35,836 nt of DNA from assembly GCA_020060105.1 (NCBI GenBank), contig JAGVAV010000016.1, positions 1-35,836 on the forward strand, in the 5' to 3' direction. Positions within the stretch are counted from its first letter, which is position 1; each line of letters begins with the position of its first letter. The position numbers and the translations under genes were made by a program. The stretch is from Candidatus Woesebacteria bacterium. GTDB lineage: Bacteria > Patescibacteriota > Microgenomatia > Woykebacterales > 2-01-FULL-43-14. Below, one piece after another: positions 32,908-35,836 of the stretch. Under the pieces are notes generated by a model, which was given only the letters and a program-made list of their open reading frames with translations, made no database searches and was not told where the DNA came from.

Positions 32908-32924
32908 AAAGTCCTAAAATTTGC
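32908..32924 (+). repeat. 17-bp direct repeat, right copy
   Basis: AAAGTCCTAAAATTTGC, identical to 32396-32412, 14 bases past the stop of the deacylase gene. Confidence 0.8.
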
Positions 32925-32970
32925 GCTCCTTCTTACCTTTCATAAATTCCGGCTTTAGAATGAACTTGTT

Positions 32971-34146
32971 TTACCTGTAGTAAGTTTTTGCTTGGCTTTC
33001 AGGGAAAGTTGCGGGGCAGGAACCGGAGGGGCTGTAAACCATAGACATCTGCATGTCTGAATCTATCCGGAAAAAGGCATAACCTTTGTAGGTACTTGTA
33101 TGCCAGTTATCTGTTAATTGGTAACAGTGGGAATTAGTTATCTCTTTAGGGTCCTTATATGTTGGGTTCGAAGGATAGATGGTAAATACTCTTTTGTTAA
33201 TTTCATAAATAGTGATGTTTTTATCTGAGGTCGTGTAAATTGAAAATGGGTTTGCATAAACTCCTTCATATTCTCCCGTACTTAAACCCTCTTTTTTCAG
33301 ATGCCAGAGTCCTGACAAAGTACCTTTTTTATCAGTTGATGGATTACCGCAGGATTTTGCCTCCCCGGCTTTGGTAGTACCTAGTAGTTTATAAAACTCA
33401 TTTTTTATCTTTTCATCCTCATAATAATCAAAGATACAGGCAGCATTGACTAAAATATTGGCTGAGTAACTATCTTCATACCGTTTCTGGTTTACAAATT
33501 GGTTTTTTACCTTTTTATCCTGCAGGTAGATATTCCAATTGCGCGCCTGTGATGTGCCGGTAGTGGTGCCGATAACCTCTCCGGCCTTGAATTTGATTGA
33601 TGGTCTTAAATCAGTTGTTCTTGAGTCGTTTAATTTTGGTTTATTACCAACTGCATTCACTATTTTGGGGCTGGCATTTTTGATATGGTGAACCACCAGG
33701 CTTATGTCTTTATTGATTTGAAAATGGAAAGCCCAGTCCGGTTCTGGTTCAGGCTCCATCAGAGTATGAGAGTAAGAAACCAGCTCCATGTCAGTTGGTG
33801 CATATACCTCGATCGGGCCTTTGGCTGCAATGTCCTTTTTAATATTAATTGTCATACCGCCTAAGGGTTGGACTTCATTGTAGCCTCCGTTTGATTCACC
33901 TAAAGGCGAGACCCAATCGATTTCCTCCGGATTAAAGATCGGGTGTGTGAATTGAGCGGGTGCAGGATTAGAAGGACTTTGTTCTGTCTGATTTTGAAAA
34001 TCGCTGCTGATAGGGTTTTGTGAACGGTCAAAAGGCCTAAAAAGGATGAAGCCTGCAGCTACGATCACTGCAACAACCATTAAAATTAGGACGAAAGAGA
34101 AACCTTGCTGGATTTTGCACACCAGAGAGACTATATTACTAGGCAT
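32971..34146 (-). CDS. Anchored protein with KAGEVIG domain, paralogue 2
   Basis: A 391-residue protein with one membrane anchor (about 14-36). The middle domain has IEVYAPTDMELVSYSHT, ISLVVHHIKNAS and IKFKAGEVIGTTTG, aligning with paralogues 1 and 3. The C-terminal ~130 residues form an extra beta-rich domain with scattered cysteines, ending SGSCPATFPES. AGGGG lies nine bases before the ATG. It closes a minus-strand run starting at 35189. No complete M23 metal site is seen. Function unknown; probably faces the outside of the cell. Confidence 0.6.
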   Translation of the reverse strand: MPSNIVSLVCKIQQGFSFVLILMVVAVIVAAGFILFRPFDRSQNPISSDFQNQTEQSPSNPAPAQFTHPIFNPEEIDWVSPLGESNGGYNEVQPLGGMTINIKKDIAAKGPIEVYAPTDMELVSYSHTLMEPEPEPDWAFHFQINKDISLVVHHIKNASPKIVNAVGNKPKLNDSRTTDLRPSIKFKAGEVIGTTTGTSQARNWNIYLQDKKVKNQFVNQKRYEDSYSANILVNAACIFDYYEDEKIKNEFYKLLGTTKAGEAKSCGNPSTDKKGTLSGLWHLKKEGLSTGEYEGVYANPFSIYTTSDKNITIYEINKRVFTIYPSNPTYKDPKEITNSHCYQLTDNWHTSTYKGYAFFRIDSDMQMSMVYSPSGSCPATFPESQAKTYYR

Positions 34147-34158
34147 TAATAAATCCCC

Positions 34159-34386
34159 TCATCTTACAAACTCTACGAAATTATCCATTTGCCATGGGCC
34201 TTGGCTGCAGCTACCAGAATCCAGTTTGCCTATTTTTAATTTTTCCGGCTCCGGCATGTTCAACAACATTACTGTGGTAGATGGCTGTTTACCATGGCTA
34301 TATAAAGATTCTTTCGTTTCAAAGCAGTATGTTTGTCCATCAGCTTTCACATCCCTAAAAGGCCTGTTAATTAATTCTTCATCCTT
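34159..34386 (-). pseudogene. C-terminal fragment of a KAGEVIG-family paralogue
   Basis: An open frame of 75 codons bounded upstream by TAA, with no ATG in frame. A GTG at 34350 behind AGGGAT could give 63 residues. The peptide ends LDSGSCSQGPWQMDNFVEF, echoing the SGSC near the end of paralogue 2. It lies between paralogues 2 and 3 and probably derives from a fourth copy. A real small protein cannot be excluded. Confidence 0.4.
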
Positions 34387-34412
34387 TTATATAGACTTGT
34401 ATCATCAATATA

Positions 34413-35189
34413 TTAATTCATGGTCTCAGCTTCATTTAGTTTTTCATACCTACAGCCAGGGAAAATCCAGGAAGCCTCGTCATAAATCTGGGGATTGCCT
34501 GTATACTCTTCCCAGTCTTTGGCAAACTGCAGGATTTTTTGAGCGTATTTTTCTTTGACGGAATCATCCAGCAAGAGGTAGAGGCAATAATTTTCGATAT
34601 CTTCTGGTCTAAAACCGTCTAGAAAGACGCTAATCTCGGTCATGGTAAAATTTCCGGCGTCGTTACCATAGCCTAAAGAGATTTCGCCGATCACCTCCCC
34701 GGCCTGGACGGTCTCGCCTTTTTTAAACCGAACATTTTCCAGATGATCGTAGGCAATTCGCCAAGCCGGGGCCTCCAGAGGCTGAATCATCAATTCATAA
34801 TCGTTAGACTCCGGCTGGAAACGAAGATCCACCACCTTTCCCGATCCAACGGCCATCATCTTCGTTCCTTGGGGTAAAAAATAAGTCGGGTGAGGAAGAA
34901 TCTTTTTCCCTTGATCGTTTTTCGCCAAATAGCCAAACTCGAGAAACACCCTGTTCTCCCAGGCCTGATCTTTGCTAAAAACAAAATCCCCGGCCCGGCT
35001 GGTGGAAGGATTAAAGTCCTCAAAATTAACCCCGAGATTATAGACGGTCGGACGGTTTTTTAACTTCACTTCCTTGCTCTGAAACATTGGGGGAAGAACT
35101 GAGCTTTCTTTAAGAAAAAGGTTAAAGACAACGACGATAAGCAAGGTAGTGAAGGCTAAAACTGTTGCGACAAGAAAAACTTTTTTCAT
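34413..35189 (-). CDS. Anchored protein with KAGEVIG domain, paralogue 3
   Basis: A 258-residue protein with an N-terminal anchor (about 3-26). The outer domain shows TKMMAVGSGKVVDLRF, WRIAYDHLENVRFKKGETV and VQAGEVIGEISLGYG, then a helical tail (DSVKEKYAQKILQFAKDWEEY) and a final WIFPGCRYEKLNEAE. It is the same fold type as paralogues 1 and 2. YDHL resembles the M23 YxHL stretch, but other metal ligands are not evident. It is first in a minus-strand run with the fragment and paralogue 2. It has no clear SD and an extended -10 promoter close by. Confidence 0.6.
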   Translation of the reverse strand: MKKVFLVATVLAFTTLLIVVVFNLFLKESSVLPPMFQSKEVKLKNRPTVYNLGVNFEDFNPSTSRAGDFVFSKDQAWENRVFLEFGYLAKNDQGKKILPHPTYFLPQGTKMMAVGSGKVVDLRFQPESNDYELMIQPLEAPAWRIAYDHLENVRFKKGETVQAGEVIGEISLGYGNDAGNFTMTEISVFLDGFRPEDIENYCLYLLLDDSVKEKYAQKILQFAKDWEEYTGNPQIYDEASWIFPGCRYEKLNEAETMN

Positions 35190-35200
35190 AGGCTAAGCAA

Positions 35201-35209
35201 ATTATATCA
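35201..35209 (-). promoter_or_regulatory. Extended -10 promoter of paralogue 3
   Basis: TGATATAAT on the minus strand, with the TATAAT (35201-35206) ending 11 bases before the ATG at 35189. The predicted leader is only about four bases. No good -35 is seen. Confidence 0.5.
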
Positions 35210-35254
35210 AATACCGGCCAAGTAAGTTTTCCAACCTAACAGAAGGCGGAATGA

Positions 35255-35284
35255 AAAAGCTCCAACGGGCTTGTTGGAGCTTTT
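35255..35284 (-). terminator. Rho-independent terminator of 35290-35664
   Basis: A 12-bp perfect stem (arms AAAAGCTCCAAC and GTTGGAGCTTTT) with a 6-base loop, with T-runs available on both strands. It follows the TAG at 35290 by five bases. Confidence 0.9.
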
Positions 35285-35289
35285 GACGG

Positions 35290-35664
35290 CTAGGCTTTCA
35301 GGTTTTTTTGAACCTTTTCAATGGCTGCAACTAGGAGATCCAGAGCGTAAGGATCGTAGGTAAAGGCTCCTTTGATCTGCTCGTAGCAGTCCTGTAGGGT
35401 TAACGCTACCTCAGCCATATCCCCGCGGATACTTCTGGGAAGCTGATCATCTAAGGTAAAGTCCTTAATCTTTTGCCTCAGGACGGGAAGCCTCCTGGCA
35501 ACACTGGCCTCTTTCTCTTCATCCGAAGCTCGAATCAACTGCGACCGTATCTCCGGGTCGTTGAGTTCTTCCATCGCCTGACTGACAGCCGACCAGGCCA
35601 CTGGCTTGCCGTGGAAAAGGGGGCTGCGAACCCAGTCGATCAAATGCTGACAAGCAAAGGACAT
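35290..35664 (-). CDS. Small soluble helical protein, unknown
   Basis: A 124-residue protein, mostly helical and charged (AVSQAMEELNDPEIRSQLIRASDEEKEASVARRL), without membrane segments or recognised motifs. GGAG lies eight bases before the ATG. It is a complete single-gene unit with a consensus promoter and a strong terminator. Confidence 0.6.
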   Translation of the reverse strand: MSFACQHLIDWVRSPLFHGKPVAWSAVSQAMEELNDPEIRSQLIRASDEEKEASVARRLPVLRQKIKDFTLDDQLPRSIRGDMAEVALTLQDCYEQIKGAFTYDPYALDLLVAAIEKVQKNLKA

Positions 35665-35693
35665 AATCTTCTCTCCTATTTTTATTTGGGGAA

Positions 35694-35722
35694 ATTATAC
35701 CAAAAGCTAGCCACTTAGTCAA
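35694..35722 (-). promoter_or_regulatory. Promoter of 35290-35664
   Basis: TTGACT (35717-35722), exactly 17 bases, TATAAT (35694-35699) on the minus strand. The hexamers and spacing are identical to those of the promoters at 12395 and 13909. Confidence 0.75.
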
Positions 35723-35779
35723 TACTACAGGATATTATCGCAATGGTTCAATACCTTCGCAACAATTGCTAACTAAAAA

Positions 35780-35828
35780 GGTAGGTGTCAAACTTAAGTT
35801 GTTAGCACTTAAAGAAAGGACACCTACC
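35780..35828 (+). mobile_element. Probable left end of an IS30-like element
   Basis: GGTAGGTGTC (35780-35789) and its inverted copy GACACCTACC (35819-35828) lie directly before an ATG. Short arms with a TGTC core just ahead of a transposase start reading MS are typical of IS30-type insertion sequences as I recall them. The element is cut by the window edge, so this is an inference. Confidence 0.4.
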
Positions 35829-35836
35829 ATGAGTTA
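35829..35836 (+). CDS. Start of a gene, possibly IS30-family transposase (partial)
   Basis: Only ATG AGT TA is inside the window (Met-Ser, then probably Tyr). IS30-type transposases often begin MSYTHLT or similar, and an inverted-repeat end lies directly upstream. An AAAGGA purine tract is about nine bases before the ATG. Nothing more can be said from two codons. Confidence 0.3.

Overview
The window looks like a piece of a Patescibacteria (CPR) chromosome, probably Microgenomates-like. Evidence from the sequence: an unusually compact alanyl-tRNA synthetase, a block pairing an actin-fold protein and a baseplate-J-like membrane protein with ruvX and mltG, RodZ-like and FtsK-like division or shape genes, and many short single-anchor secreted proteins. 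Start codons often sit only 6-9 bases behind a consensus -10 box, so leaderless transcription appears common. TAA and TAG dominate as stops. TGA is used as a stop by only two intact genes (24295-24993 and 25346-25840), both between the repeat elements described below. The taxonomic call is an inference from gene content.

Layout. 1-10821 is a core-like block, nearly all on the minus strand: a partial NHL-repeat protein, mltG, ruvX, a baseplate-J-like membrane protein, a PilM/FtsA-like protein, alaS, a YtxH/YtxG-like pair, a RodZ-like protein and ftsK. 10927-16857 holds small transcription units of unknown membrane proteins, a Cas4/RecB-like nuclease, a PIF1-like helicase and two small plus-strand genes. 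Three minus-strand genes here share one promoter box (TTGCAM-N17/18-TAGAATTAGACAAGC).

16977-23104 is a compact five-gene plus-strand operon. It has a Type III restriction-modification mod gene with an apparently leaderless start, two unfamiliar small genes, the res subunit and a short DpnI-like nuclease. 23105-29378 is an accessory island in which single genes (HEPN protein, HAD phosphatase-like protein, TspO, DUF3800 protein, a small membrane protein, a GH-A-like glycosidase) alternate with five copies of a structured repeat. That repeat has the core YYAAC-N7-GTTRRAT and a downstream TTCNAAC half. It resembles the simple sites of integron recombination sites without matching a full attC. Gene fragments abut the repeats, which suggests cassette-like exchange. 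This is the strongest candidate for something undescribed here.

29378-35836 carries membrane and secreted proteins: an Asp-box propeller gene interrupted by an in-frame TGA at a conserved Trp position, and three paralogous anchored proteins with a KAGEVIG-type domain plus a fragment of a fourth. It also has a prolyl-tRNA-editing-like deacylase flanked by exact 17-bp direct repeats, debris of a methyltransferase and an LVIVD-repeat protein, and, at the right edge, what looks like the start of an IS30-type transposase gene. No rRNA, tRNA or CRISPR array was recognised.
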